46,762 nt of DNA. Source: Phoronis australis (Eukaryota; Phoronida; Phoronidae). The stretch is from the NCBI GenBank assembly GCA_002633005.1, contig NMRA01000963.1:17895-64656 (forward strand), in the 5' to 3' direction. Below are positions 10,434-21,280 of this stretch, piece after piece; the first letter of the stretch is position 1; the number at the start of each line of letters is the position of its first letter. Below the pieces are notes generated by a model that saw only the letters and a list, made by a program, of their open reading frames with translations, searched no databases and had not been told where the DNA came from. Position numbers and translations under genes: made by a program.

Positions 10434-11320
10434 NNNNNNNNNNNNNNNNNNNNNNNNNNNNNNNNNNNNNNNNNNNNNNNNNNNNNNNNNNNNNNNNNNN
10501 NNNNNNNNNNNNNNNNNNNNNNNNNNNNNNNNNNNNNNNNNNNNNNNNNNNNNNNNNNNNNNNNNNNNNNNNNNNNNNNNNNNNNNNNNNNNNNNNNNNN
10601 NNNNNNNNNNNNNNNNNNNNNNNNNNNNNNNNNNNNNNNNNNNNNNNNNNNNNNNNNNNNNNNNNNNNNNNNNNNNNNNNNNNNNNNNNNNNNNNNNNNN
10701 NNNNNNNNNNNNNNNNNNNNNNNNNNNNNNNNNNNNNNNNNNNNNNNNNNNNNNNNNNNNNNNNNNNNNNNNNNNNNNNNNNNNNNNNNNNNNNNNNNNN
10801 NNNNNNNNNNNNNNNNNNNNNNNNNNNNNNNNNNNNNNNNNNNNNNNNNNNNNNNNNNNNNNNNNNNNNNNNNNNNNNNNNNNNNNNNNNNNNNNNNNNN
10901 NNNNNNNNNNNNNNNNNNNNNNNNNNNNNNNNNNNNNNNNNNNNNNNNNNNNNNNNNNNNNNNNNNNNNNNNNNNNNNNNNNNNNNNNNNNNNNNNNNNN
11001 NNNNNNNNNNNNNNNNNNNNNNNNNNNNNNNNNNNNNNNNNNNNNNNNNNNNNNNNNNNNNNNNNNNNNNNNNNNNNNNNNNNNNNNNNNNNNNNNNNNN
11101 NNNNNNNNNNNNNNNNNNNNNNNNNNNNNNNNNNNNNNNNNNNNNNNNNNNNNNNNNNNNNNNNNNNNNNNNNNNNNNNNNNNNNNNNNNNNNNNNNNNN
11201 NNNNNNNNNNNNNNNNNNNNNNNNNNNNNNNNNNNNNNNNNNNNNNNNNNNNNNNNNNNNNNNNNNNNNNNNNNNNNNNNNNNNNNNNNNNNNNNNNNNN
11301 NNNNNNNNNNNNNNNNNNNN
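10434..11320. other. Assembly gap (887 N)
   Basis: Unsequenced filler. Any reading frame crossing it is meaningless. It removes most of the interior of the inverted-repeat element. Confidence 0.99.
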
Positions 11321-11433
11321 CTCGGGCACTGCATTCAATACCAGCTTGTTCTTCATTCATCAACATGGACTCCTCGAAGTGATGAGAGCATAAGTTGCAG
11401 TTCTTGGACAAGTAGGATGCACTCTATTCATAA
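11321..11433 (-). pseudogene. Possible THAP-finger relic
   Basis: The minus strand reads NCNLCSHHFEES, which resembles the C-x2-H-F half of a THAP zinc finger (canonical end: C-S-x-H-F). Upstream, in another frame, CKHWEPT resembles the preceding W-x-P part. A TAG lies between them in the HF frame, so the finger is frameshifted. An acceptor-like ttctgttcag precedes at about 11466. THAP fingers bind DNA in P-type transposases. The rest is hidden by the gap. Confidence 0.35.
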
Positions 11434-11459
11434 GGTCGGCTCCCAGTGCTTGCACCTGA

Positions 11460-12200
11460 ACAGAAATCAATGAGAGACTCAGGAACAAACCTCATACTCA
11501 CCAGGTTCACAGAGACTGGTAGCCTACACTAAACTACACTACAGAAGTCCTGTCGTACTGTGATTGTGACAGAGACAAAAGCGTCTTGGTGTCAACTAAA
11601 AAAACTAGGACTCAAATGTCGATCCACGGATATTTTAAGGGCTGCACAACTTTTCATCGAGACCCACAGATTCTCTGACTAATGAAAGACTTAAAAGGCC
11701 CTGTGGCCTGTGGCTGTGATTGTGCCATGGCCGTGTCACCACGATTCATATTCGCCCATGGACATGGGAATGTTTTCCTAAAATTATCCCTGCGATCGTT
11801 AGAGTGACATTTTGATTTGGAATACATGGACTGCAAGAATCCAAAAAGCTGACGATCACATCGTACGTTAATCATAGTCCTCTTCCGCCGGCTGCCCAGT
11901 AGGTCCAGCCTACACTGCAGACAACAGACAGTGCCGGGCACCGGTACTGCGATCGACTTGTCTAACAACCGTGAACAGAACACACAAAATGAAAGACAAT
12001 GTATCATATTATTGAATAACAGATAATCTTTACCTTTCTGGATCCTTAGGAAACCTACAAAATGACACGTGTGGGGTTTTCGTGGATGAATTCATGCAAT
12101 TTATCGCACTGCAAAATGCGTCCGTCCCCATTGTTTTGGCGCTCCCTGGTTGATCGTAACTTGTTCACCACTTGGCGGCGTTAGTAGTAGCGGTAACAGC
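11460..12200. other. Interior of the inverted-repeat element, no clear gene
   Basis: A 117-codon minus frame (11654-12007) is open but has no recognisable domain. The sequence is unlike the flanking repeats. Confidence 0.35.
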
Positions 12201-12421
12201 GAACTCACAAGTGAACTCTCCTATACTACTACACTCCTTGGTCAAACTCTCTCCTGAGGTAGCTGTTTATATTATTTTATCAACTACCTGAGCTGAAATC
12301 CACGTAATTATCGATTCCTTATTATAAAAATAAATCTAAATTAATAATGGGTTCACTCTTTTCAGTTGACTTTTTCAGTTTCGGTATTTGAACGCTTTAT
12401 ATGAATTGAAAACGTCTCTTG

Positions 12422-12587
12422 CAGGGGCGGATCCTGAATTTCGAGTTTGGGGGAGAGGGCAGGGGCAAGGGCAGAGTATTTTTACCGTCAGACATTCACA
12501 GCCCAAACTGCCAAGTGCAATCTGGTAGAATTTTAGGCAGGGCCATGGACCCCTTGCTGCCAGCCCCTCCCTCTAAATCCGTCACTG
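12422..12587. mobile_element. Short hAT-type MITE (diverged)
   Basis: It begins CAGGGGCGGATCC and ends GGATTT-type complement AAATCCGTCACTG, so the ends resemble the CAGTGGCGGATC termini of the large hAT at 385-4952. It is 166 bp, G-rich and noncoding. I could not find a convincing 8-bp target duplication. Confidence 0.45.
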
Positions 12588-12970
12588 TACAGTGTTACAG
12601 TTGACACAGTATTCACTTCTTAGAACACCACAATTTTCAACCCTTCAAGTAGCCACAATTCCCGAGCTACACCCCTCCCCACGTTGCCATAATATTTTCT
12701 TCCCATTTCCCTCTTTGAGGTGGGACCCCGCACAACTTGAGGGTCCTAAGCCATTCAGATCATCTTGGGTGTATTCAGAGCATTAAATTTCTCCTTTAAG
12801 GTGAATTTAACCTGCATGACTCTCAAACTTAGTGGAGAATGATTGGCCATAGTGACCAAAAGTTGGGGCATGCACTGAAAACAATTACTATCAAGGGCAT
12901 CCAGATGGAAAGTACAAGCGCAATGGGGCTATTCGGAGAATTCTACTCGCGGTGTCGCTGCTGTACTAGT
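12588..12970. other. Intergenic stretch, nothing recognised
   Basis: Pyrimidine-rich text without a supported exon or repeat. Confidence 0.35.
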
Positions 12971-12981
12971 GGTGATTGAAT

Positions 12982-12991
12982 TGCGCATGCG
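12982..12991. promoter_or_regulatory. NRF1-like promoter motif
   Basis: TGCGCATGCG is a strong match to the palindromic NRF1 site typical of CpG promoters. It lies 50 bp upstream of an ATG at 13042 on the plus strand, so it may mark a transcription start. This is inference. Confidence 0.35.
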
Positions 12992-13041
12992 TCGCTGTCT
13001 GCATGTAAACAGCTGGTAAAAAGACGGATTGTCATCGAAAT

Positions 13042-13215
13042 ATGTCGTCGCGCAAAGCCTTATTATTGCTATTTTCCCTGGTGCAAGTCTTCGACAGGTG
13101 GTCACAAATTACAAAAAAACCTAAGGTTACTACATTCGTGGAGCATTGTGGTCAAAAGGGTCAACCAACTGACAAAAAGTGTGTGGATGCGAAGCCCCTT
13201 TGGGAGACTACATAA
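13042..13215 (+). CDS. Candidate small secreted peptide or first exon
   Basis: A 57-codon frame starts MSSRKALLLLFSLVQVF, a signal-peptide-like start with a basic n-region and hydrophobic core, and ends at TAA 13213-13215. Two cysteines follow (EHCGQKG and KKCVDA). A GTGGTC donor-like site after the hydrophobic part (about 13098) and a GTAAGT donor ten bases after the stop (13225) suggest it could instead be a first exon spliced further downstream. No family is recognised and no downstream partner exon was found, so this is speculative. Confidence 0.25.
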   Translation: MSSRKALLLLFSLVQVFDRWSQITKKPKVTTFVEHCGQKGQPTDKKCVDAKPLWETT

Positions 13216-13359
13216 CGTAACTTGGTAAGTTTTTAGCAATCAAGTTTCGATCGACATCGTTCGGTGATGTTATCCCCACCAGTTACCCCACTGAATAACA
13301 GGTTTATTGAATGGAACTAAGTGCTTCTTTTCGAAACTCACCCAGGGCCCGGTCTCTAA

Positions 13360-13700
13360 TCTTTGTACTCGAAACGAACTCGAGATTATTTTTGGCAATT
13401 TCTCTGCTCCTTTTGTGCGAACTTAAGATAATTGGTTATCAGACTGTGCTCGAATACATTATAGTTTATGCATAGGAGTTTCTAATTCAAGTTTGCCCTT
13501 GAAGACCCTTATATTCGTGCTACAAACCTGAGTAAAACCTCGAAATTTCGAGTTCAAACTCGATTTTATATTAATATTGGTTTAACAAACTGTGAACTAA
13601 GGGCAATAAATTATCTACGTAAGTTATTGTGTACTCGAGCATAGAATAATAGACACTTATCTCCAGTTCGCCCAAAAGTAGAGTAGAAAATGCCAAAGCT
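13360..13700. repeat. Dispersed repeat, copy 1
   Basis: Shares a diverged but clear order of blocks with 16317-16566: actcgaaa..., 'gtaaaacctcgaaatttcgagtt' type text, and the block 'atagaataatagacacttatctccag...aaaagtagagtagaaaat'. Noncoding. Superfamily unknown. Confidence 0.5.
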
Positions 13701-14235
13701 AAATTTATTCCATCATCAAAGTGTAACATTGACGGGCTTTCTATTGACAATAAGACAATCGATGCAGTCACTGAATGTCACTTCCCCATAATGTGTACCA
13801 AATTGGAAAGGTTTTACCATTAATATAAAGCCTTTCTTCTGAAAGGAAAAGTTAATATCACGCAGTGAGAAAGGACAGGTATTTGTACCAGATGCTTTTG
13901 GTTTTCATTTCACAGAGATCTAGTTCCAATAGCCTATAGAAGCGCTTGTAAAGAAGGTCCAGTTTCGGCACATGGCTTTCCTCCAGGTAACCTCATTCAG
14001 CCTCAATTAGATCCTTGAAGGTAAACACAACATCATATCACGTGACTCGTTTTGTGCCCAAAATCTGACCCTGAACTAGACCAGAGTGTCACTACGTCTT
14101 CTTTAGCTTCAATCCAGCATGTTTCTTCCAGGAAAGGAAATAAGATATTGTCCACACATGACTTATTGCCTACGAAAGGCCATCCTCACCAACGAGGCTG
14201 ACTTGTGTAACAGTCTGATATAGTTCCTTTTCATA

Positions 14236-14469
14236 CATGCGCGCACCCAGCCTTCATTATGGGGGGCTCGAATTCCTGACATTTGTGGACCTTTAGGTAA
14301 CAAAAAAGCGGGCGGACTAGAAAAAAAAAAACGGGAGCACCACTGTGAATTGCGCGTTTGCGCATGTTTAATGGACTTATGTCAAATTTTCTCGGACTTT
14401 TTGTCTCTCTGAGGCGGATCTTTTGGCCCACTTCGTTTGATACCCCCGGCCCCCCTGGGTGCGCGCATG
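14236..14469. mobile_element. 234-bp MITE with 15-bp perfect inverted ends
   Basis: The left end CATGCGCGCACCCAG (14236-14250) is the exact reverse complement of CTGGGTGCGCGCATG (14455-14469). Both sides are flanked by tcata (14231-14235 and 14470-14474), a possible 5-bp target duplication. The interior has no coding potential but carries the block 'gaggcggatcttttggccca', which recurs at 6085, 34730 (inverted) and 37105 (inverted). It is the best-preserved member of a dispersed non-autonomous family. The superfamily is undetermined. Confidence 0.7.
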
Positions 14470-14474
14470 TCATA

Positions 14475-16310
14475 CACAAACAACACGTTGTACGTCTTAT
14501 GGTGACTTCGTACTGCGATTCACATTTCACCAGGGCCACTGACATGTACATTGTGCCATGCAGCACTAACGGTGTGTGCAAATGCTGTGGGAACAGAAAG
14601 GAGTAACAAAGCTTGTTCGTTGTCTCCGATGAAGAAAGTAGGCTTTAACAACAGATCTACACTGGATGGGAAGATCTTGCTGGTTAGCTGCAGTCAACAG
14701 CTTAAAACCAATTTTTGTCCATTCAGGGTTGATGCAGAAGTGATGAATATCTCCTCTGCACGGTACAAGCCCTCAAACCTAAAAACCAAATGTCACGTGA
14801 AAACAGACATTATAGATTTTCATTTAAAAAAAAGAAGACATGATAGGATATAGAGTAAACAAATAGTCTATTGGATATTTACGTACCCTTTGCCATGGCA
14901 TTGGGCTTGGATTGTAATCTCACTAACCAATATCGAGTTAAACATTCAGCATTCATTAATGTAACTGTCACTGATAAACCTGTTAGAAATCATTCCAAAC
15001 AATAATACTGCTTTGTTGTACGAAAACATCCTGAGTGCTACATCAAGTATCGTAACACGCATCACAACAAACAAAGATTAACCCGACTGGCGACTGCCGC
15101 AAAGTCGACATCGGCGAGTATCTCAGTTAACAGGCATCAGTAGAATAAACATGGAATAATCGTTAAAATAATCACAAACCTTGCCTTTGTATAAGGTCGT
15201 GCTTACTTTCTCTCATAGACGCACCATTTTCACGCAATCTCAGATTCAGTTGGCATGCCTACAAGTCATTTCACCATGTATTTAATGGGCTCGCAAAATT
15301 GAGGATGTTACTCTATCACCAATAGTACACGCGCGCCCTCTAGTTAATGTAAATTTTCCGAATAGCCCCATTGTTGATTTCAGAATGCGCTTATCAGATG
15401 GTGTCTTCTGGCTTCCAGATTTCCTTCGAATTAAATTCCTTAAATTTGCTTTGAATGCGTCCTGTGTGAAAAAGAATAAATTTTGATCTGAGCAACTTAC
15501 CACTATATACAGAAATGACTAAAAGAAGAAAATTCTCCAGGTGATCTATCGTTTCACAAATAGGCTTGTGAGATAGAAATATTTTTTGTGTTGTAAAATT
15601 TAACTGAAATAAATGTTTTTGCATGAATCAAGTCAAAATAATGATAAAAAAGGAAACTGGAAATCAAATAAGCGGTAATAAAAACAAGAAATAGTAAATC
15701 CTCTTAAAAGAGGAAAAATCCAAACCCTGTATACTGTGTATCCCTGTCTCAACTTGTTCCTTAGTGGACTTGGAAGAACTCAAACTTTGTTATTGTTCAA
15801 AGCCATGGTTATTTCACCAGGTCTTAAGCAATAACAAACTATCAGTTCAACGGAAGCCAATATGCCACATGTAATCTCTGTAAGGAACAGTATGAGGTCA
15901 AGAGTCTAACCAGGACCACACACGTGAAGATTGACACCGGACACTAGTATCCAAATCCAACTGCTGGACATGCCAATCTTAATGCGAGCAATAGTGATTA
16001 GATTTACTAGCTACTATTTTGACCAAAAACAACATTGTTAGTACGAGACCAATATTATATTGTTACATCATGGTTTTAAAAAGAGGTTGGATTAATGGCA
16101 GCATGAAAAATGGTACACTTTGTTTATAAGGAACTTAATATGGTTCATTTTCTCAATACAGTTTATTACAGATGTTTTGTTATTTTCCACCATGTATTTA
16201 AATGCTTTTTGGGCTAAACTGATTCTAGCCCAGTCTGTTATGGATTGATTAAAAACCCTGAAAAGGGATTATGTGATTATGTTTGAGAACACACCTCTTG
16301 AGTGAAGCTT
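14475..16310. other. Intergenic stretch, nothing recognised
   Basis: AT-rich text. The open frames at 14551-14853 and 15282-15624 have no family resemblance, Kozak context or splice support that I can defend. Confidence 0.4.
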
Positions 16311-16316
16311 TCAATC

Positions 16317-16566
16317 CAAATCGAACTCGAAATTGTTTTTGTCACTTCCAGTCCACTTTCTTGCGAGATCAAGATAGTAGTTAATGACCACTAGATTCGA
16401 ACTAAAATGTGAATAAAAACTTAATAAGATTTCTAGTAAAACCTCTAACTCAGACTCGAAATTTTAGCTCCGATGCTGGGATCATTAATTGCCGTCAATA
16501 AGCACTCAAATATAGAATAAAAGAAACTTATCTCGAGTTCAAACAAAAGTAGAATAGAAAATATAA
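16317..16566. repeat. Dispersed repeat, copy 2
   Basis: Diverged copy of the sequence at 13360-13700 in the same orientation, ending 'cttatctcgagttcaaacaaaagtagaatagaaaat'-like text (blocks only; the two copies differ at many sites). Confidence 0.5.
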
Positions 16567-17270
16567 AATATTGAGTAAAAAGTTGAAACCATGGGCCCAG
16601 GTGTTACTTTCATAATGGTCTATGCTTTCACAAGGCAGTGAATGTACAACTTGAGTGGAAGTGGGGTCTTTAATAACATATTCCCCCAGCATCACTGGTG
16701 TAGTGAGAATTATTCAACTGAGGTTGCCAAACTTGAACTTGTTGGCGACCTACAGTGTATGATTGTGACAATAATGAGATGCAACCTGGGGGACATGCAT
16801 GAACAGGGGACTGGGACAGAGGAGCTTGGCAAGCACAAAACTGAAATGAGTTTCTTTCAGGGATGTTGTGCACCCTATGGCTATGTTAATGCCCAGACTT
16901 AGTAGTTCATTTTATCCTTAAACTAGACCATATTTCTAAACAACACATCAGAAAAATATAGTTCCCAATGTTAGACAAATTTCTTAGAATGTTGTGTGTT
17001 TTGTAACTTATGAGTGTAATATATGTAGGAACACATTAATGATGTCACGGTTTTTGATTTTGAGTCAACGTGAGGGTGTTTGCTAGTGCGAATGTTCGCA
17101 AGCATTTCACACTGCCCAACTCTTGCCACGAGGAGGCCCCCTCAATAAGAGTCAAATCTGTAATTTTGAAAAACTTTTCGAAAAGACCGAAATATTGACT
17201 AAAATCACTCCTGTATTATGTAGATCATAACCACAAGAATGAAACTCTAGCATGTTGCTCAAAAACACTG
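16567..17270. other. Intergenic stretch with one unassigned ORF
   Basis: The plus frame 16642-16902 (86 codons) is open but matches no family I recognise. No other feature was found. Confidence 0.3.
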
Positions 17271-17280
17271 AGCAAAGCAT

Positions 17281-17420
17281 GATAGTAGGTGGGCCAGATC
17301 TCATAGCGTTCATCCTTGTGAGTACTTTTGGGGGGCAACCTAGTTTTTTCTATGTGGCTAGATAATATACCTATAAATCAAATTCCAAAAAGTTCCCACG
17401 TCTACACTGGCACATTTTTT
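17281..17420 (-). repeat. Diverged copy of the edge repeat
   Basis: Shares 'gtgggccaga', 'ttgtgagtacttttggggggcaa' and 'caaaaagttcccac'-type blocks with 46498-46762 in the same orientation. Clearly older than the other two copies. Confidence 0.5.
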
Positions 17421-17464
17421 TAAAAAAGGTGTTTTTGTTGCACAAAATATTATGCACATTGCTG

Positions 17465-17550
17465 CCACTTGGTGGCGCTTTTCTGTTGAATTGACCAATC
17501 AGAGAGCCAGATTGTATTGTTGTGCTTAGTAACTTCAATATGGCTGCTCC
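17465..17550 (+). promoter_or_regulatory. Candidate promoter: CTCF-like core, CCAAT box, YY1-like site
   Basis: In order: CCACTTGGTGGCGC (17465), the CCAAT box in GACCAATCAGAGAG (about 17495-17508) and CAATATGGCTGC (about 17532), a YY1-type AATATGGC that also contains an ATG. This cluster immediately precedes the gene relic at 17.5-19.65 kb on the same strand. Motif matches only. Confidence 0.4.
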
Positions 17551-18397
17551 CATGGCGTGTGATGCCTGTATAATTCAAGGTTTATCAAACTGCACAATAT
17601 TGTGATGCCAGAGCCTAAAGAAGCTTAGGAAAGCTTCCTGACGAAAGCTATTGAACGTGTGGAACTCTGTAGATCAGTAGATAAAAAAGAAGAAGAGGTG
17701 CCACAGACGTTTGTGCTGGAAACAGCTGCTTGTCCTGGTATAGCCTACACAGTATACTGCTGAGTGCTGTAGACTAGAAGACCAAGTGTCAAGGCACCAG
17801 CAGTAGTACTAAAGCTGAAGTTGCTGAAAGTGATACAGATGTTACCGAAGATTTCCCCAAAAAATCGATTATACTTCCAAAATCTGAAACACCCAATTAA
17901 CCTGAACAAGATAGGAACATTCTGAAACATGAGTGCATCATTTGTTAGCAGGAAAAGTATACTATGGACCATATTTCAAGAAAGAGAAAGAAGTATAGCT
18001 TTGAAAAACAGGTACGTGTTTTTGAAAGGTACATCTTGGTGTTTTCCATGTGTGTTTCAGTATTATCACCAGTTGTTTTTTTTAACTTGTTCAGCCCCTT
18101 GGCTGCCTAGGCCTTAGACATATGCCGAATGCTTTACGGCAAATTATGTTCCTATAAGTTTAGAAGTACCGCGTAGAGAGATGCCTCTGAGGAGGTCGTT
18201 AATGTTTTCATTTGTTCCCAGTTTAAACAAATACTCCTGCAATCCTATTTTTCGAATACTCCATTGTTCAGTTGCCACATCGGCACTGCTTGCAATAAGG
18301 GATAATCATATGGCGTTATACTGTGGGTGTGATTTTAAAGCACTTTAAGTCAAAAATTTTTGAGAAGGTTGAATGGAGTAGATGGTTCACAACATGC

Positions 18398-18590
18398 CCA
18401 AGTGGCCGTCATCCCCTGCCGTAGTCCTGGGATAGGGGGAACCTCTTGTCAATTTTTGTAAACATTAATTACTTAGGTAGCCGCAATGATAATTAAGTTA
18501 AAAGTGCCTAAGTGGCCAACGTCCCCGTCATAATTTGAGGACAGTGGAAGCCACTGTCCATTTCGTCAAACGTCGATTACCTTAAGTTTA
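18398..18590. repeat. Two diverged tandem units inside the relic gene
   Basis: 'cccaagtggccgtcatcccc' (18398 on) and 'cctaagtggccaacgtcccc' (18508 on) start two units of about 110 bp that also share 'gggatagggggaacc/gaggacagtggaagcc' and 'gtcaattt...gtaaac'-type blocks. Confidence 0.55.
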
Positions 18591-19253
18591 AATCGATTGA
18601 CTATGGTTTGAGCATCTGGTTTAAAAAAAATTAATTTCAATCACTGCACTGGTATATCAGCTGATTTATTTTCAGTTGCATCAACTAATCTAATTACTAG
18701 ACGATCAACATTTTTAGGCGACAGATCCGACGGCATGTAAATTTGTTAGGCTGGTGGTGGATCAGTTCCTGGTAAGTCCGTCTCAAAAAGTTGCATGCCA
18801 ACTCACTCATAGTTGAATGTTAAATTAGTGTTAACAGTTCGGGTTTTTTCAGTTGGACTTGTATCGCAAGCAACAGCTCAGTCCAGAGCCCTGAATATGC
18901 AAATGAAATTCAAAGATAAAGACCTTGTGTCTTAGAAGCCAAGTACCACAGATCGTCATGCTATAAAAAAATAGAAAGACAACGATTGTGAAGAGTGACG
19001 AATTCACAGTTTTCAGAGATGTTGTCCTACAGTTTTGTTTGGAGTTCATTGAATCAAAGCTTCTAACACATGGAGATGCCATTTGCCTTTCAAAACTAAA
19101 GCAAGACTTTGAAGCTGTTCTTCAGAAAGCTGGTGTGCATGAAGTTATTTGGACTGGCAATCTTAAGAAATATTGTTGAAGCTACACACTGTTGTAGTTT
19201 GTGCCCGACTAAGCGATACGAAAGTGAATTGAGGCTAGTGTTCAATAATTCAC

Positions 19254-19646
19254 TTGTTGACTCTAATTAACACAGCCTATTATAACATATTTTTAATCAA
19301 ACGTTTGCCCAAATCCTGCCCGCCTCCAAACAAGGACTTAGTGTTTGACCCTTCATTGCCTGCGGGCCAATTACCAGTGTGCAGTGCTGTACCCTATCTA
19401 ATCGACCATAGTTGGCTCCTAGGCTGTGGAGCTTTGCAACCAAAATGTATGGCAATGCCCGCATCTCCATTGACAGAACTAAACAATGAACGCTGCAAGT
19501 GCAGAAAGAACATGTGTGCTGGGAAACTGAGTTTGTGCTGCAATGCTGGGTCAAACTGTACAGAAATGTGCAGCTGTGATAACTGTAGTAACATCAGCAA
19601 CACTGACTGCATAACATTGGATAGTTCTTTGACAAGTCAACACTAA
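19254..19646 (+). pseudogene. C-terminal cysteine-rich (CxC) exon of the relic gene
   Basis: An open frame of 130 codons. From residue 40 on it reads a W-L-L-G-C-G-A-L-Q-P segment and then a cysteine block CKCRKNMCAGKLSLCC followed by NCTEMCSCDNCSN. The C-x-C ... C-x-x-x-C-x-C-x-x-C arrangement resembles tesmin/TSO1-type CXC metal-binding repeats and the tail of the family described above. It is the best preserved portion. Its start is probably an exon boundary rather than a true Met. Confidence 0.55.
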
Positions 19647-20112
19647 ATAGACCTCCAACCCCGTTATTTCGTTTTTTTTTTGTATTAAAAAGTTAATTTT
19701 ACTTGTTGATTCAGTCATAGAAAGTGCATACTTTGATCATTGTCATGTATTTGTCTCATACTGCTAGACAAACGCTGTCAGAATAATCTATTATTTTCAT
19801 ACAGTCTGTGTGCAAATTCACAGAGATCATTCAACTATAATGTATTTGTACTATAACGTATTTCTGGTGTATTATGCAAACAGGCTGTATTTTACACCGT
19901 TAATCAATGTTTTAGTCATTGAGGCACAAATTTTGCCCAGTCTCAAGTGTTTTGTGTTATTTTTGTTGCCAGACACTACCATAATAACTTCCTAGACTTA
20001 GTTTGCATTTTTGCCACTAGGTGTCTCTTAACATTTTTTAAATTTCACTATTTACAATTAATGTACAATAGTCAAACATGTAATGTGAGTGCAATATTGT
20101 TCAATACAATGG

Positions 20113-20388
20113 CACTGATGGGACCATATTACTTGTTTTACAAAAAGTCACCAAAACTGTTGTTTTTACAAATATACGTTTACTAAGCTCTTTGGTGATT
20201 ATTAGGTAACTTCAAACTCAAATTTCTCAAAAACGTGCAACTTTATATGTGGGAACTTTTTAGATTTTGAAAACACTCTAATAAATGAATTAAAAAACAC
20301 CAAAATAAAATTGCCCCCCCTAAAGTACTCACAAAAAACATTTTCTAGAGGCCCTACAAATTCTGGCCCACCGACTATAATGGTAATA
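20113..20388 (+). repeat. Edge repeat, copy in plus orientation
   Basis: Reverse complement of 46498-46762 with only a handful of mismatches by eye. It ends 'ctagaggccctacaaattct' then 'ggcccaccgact'. The extension to its left (19.98-20.11 kb) contains a CTCF-like CCACTAGGTGTCTC at 20014. No coding capacity. The high identity suggests recent activity. Confidence 0.7.
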
Positions 20389-20410
20389 GTCACATACAGG
20401 GGAGCCCACT

Positions 20411-21280
20411 TTGAGAACCAGTGTTTTCTACTGCATAACAAGAACCAGTTTTTCACCGAATATCAGGCGTTAAAACTTGTTCTCAAGATGCGGATTGCCA
20501 GTGAGTGACTATTGCCTGGATAACAATCCAACCCATATAACACACAAGAAACCGTCAATTTGGGTTAAGTGACCCAACTTAAAATCTTTGAGGTACCCCG
20601 ACCTCTCAATTAAGTTGAAATGTGAGATGTTTTTGCAACTAGTCACTTCAACGAACCAGGTTTTTAAAGTTTGCTTGCTTACAAAGTCTAACTCGAGGAT
20701 GCTTTGATTACATAGTAGTTTCTGAATATTTTAGAATGGGTCTGGTTTTAACACTCCGTACGATGGTAGTCATTGCTGAATGGCTCCGCCAAAAACGATA
20801 ATGTCAGTCATTATAAAACTATTGCTGGACTACTTAATGTTTGTGTGTTTAGGACCATTGACTGAATTTTTCCGCTCTGAGGCCGCGACGCACTCAGCTA
20901 TTCCTTCCCCACTATTCGGTGGTATGGTACGCCTAAAATGACTGTTGAGTGTTGTTGTGGATGGCCTAACTTATTCCATAAATTGTTTCGTAAAAAGTCA
21001 CATCACATCAGAATCCAGCATAGTATACAAGAAAATTATTATAAAATGTTTCGTATACGTTACTGGTGATGTATTCCTTGACTTATTAGCTTTGAAATGC
21101 GGGAGTTTGACGAAAACAGAGATTTAAACGGCTGTGAATCCATCAACATTCTTTTACTTGAAATCGCCTTGTTGGTGAACTAGTTTGACCTATTATACAA
21201 CTGAACAATAGAATGCCTTGTCTTGAACTCGGAACAGCCAATGATATTCCAAGAATGCGGATGGAAAGTGCCCTGTAGCA
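20411..21280. other. Intergenic stretch, nothing recognised
   Basis: No exon, RNA gene or repeat that I can support. Confidence 0.35.

Larger units (their letters stand above)
10118..12240 (-). mobile_element. Inverted-repeat DNA transposon, possibly P-like, with assembly gap
   Basis: CAAGGAGTGTACGAGTATAG and following bases at 10118-10148 are repeated in inverted orientation at 12210-12240 with two mismatches. Weaker similarity continues inward: a CCAAGYGGTGAA motif recurs near 10198 and 12163. The flanking 7-mers gtcgaac (10111-10117) and gtcaaac (12241-12247) differ by one base and could be a target duplication. Most of the inside is an N gap. A minus-strand fragment just right of the gap resembles the end of a THAP zinc finger, a domain found in P-element and Kolobok transposases. 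The family assignment is therefore tentative. Confidence 0.5.
17536..19646 (+). pseudogene. Relic of a recurrent CxC-ending invertebrate gene family
   Basis: Pieces appear in order on the plus strand: a start MAAPMACDAC at 17536; KHECIIC-like text at 17925-18010 with TAG where a Gln codon is expected, ending in a GTACGT donor; after acceptor gttttttcag at 18851, LVSQATAQSRALNMQMKFKD then, one frame over, LEAKYHRSSCYKKIER; FTVFRDVVLQFCLEFIESKL at 19000-19080; and a C-terminal block at 19460-19620 with ERCKCRKNMC and CTEMCSCDNCSN. I recall the same order (Y-H-x-x-C-Y, F-C-x-F-I, final C-x-C rows) from multicopy uncharacterised genes of marine invertebrates. Frameshifts and a stop indicate a pseudogene. 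Function unknown. Confidence 0.55.

Noticed and set aside
10383-11411. Long open frames across the N gap on both strands
   Set aside because: They exist only because N codons are not stops; just the short non-N ends are real sequence.
14231-14581. 116-codon minus frame and its plus-strand partners
   Set aside because: Falls over the 234-bp MITE with inverted ends; no family resemblance.
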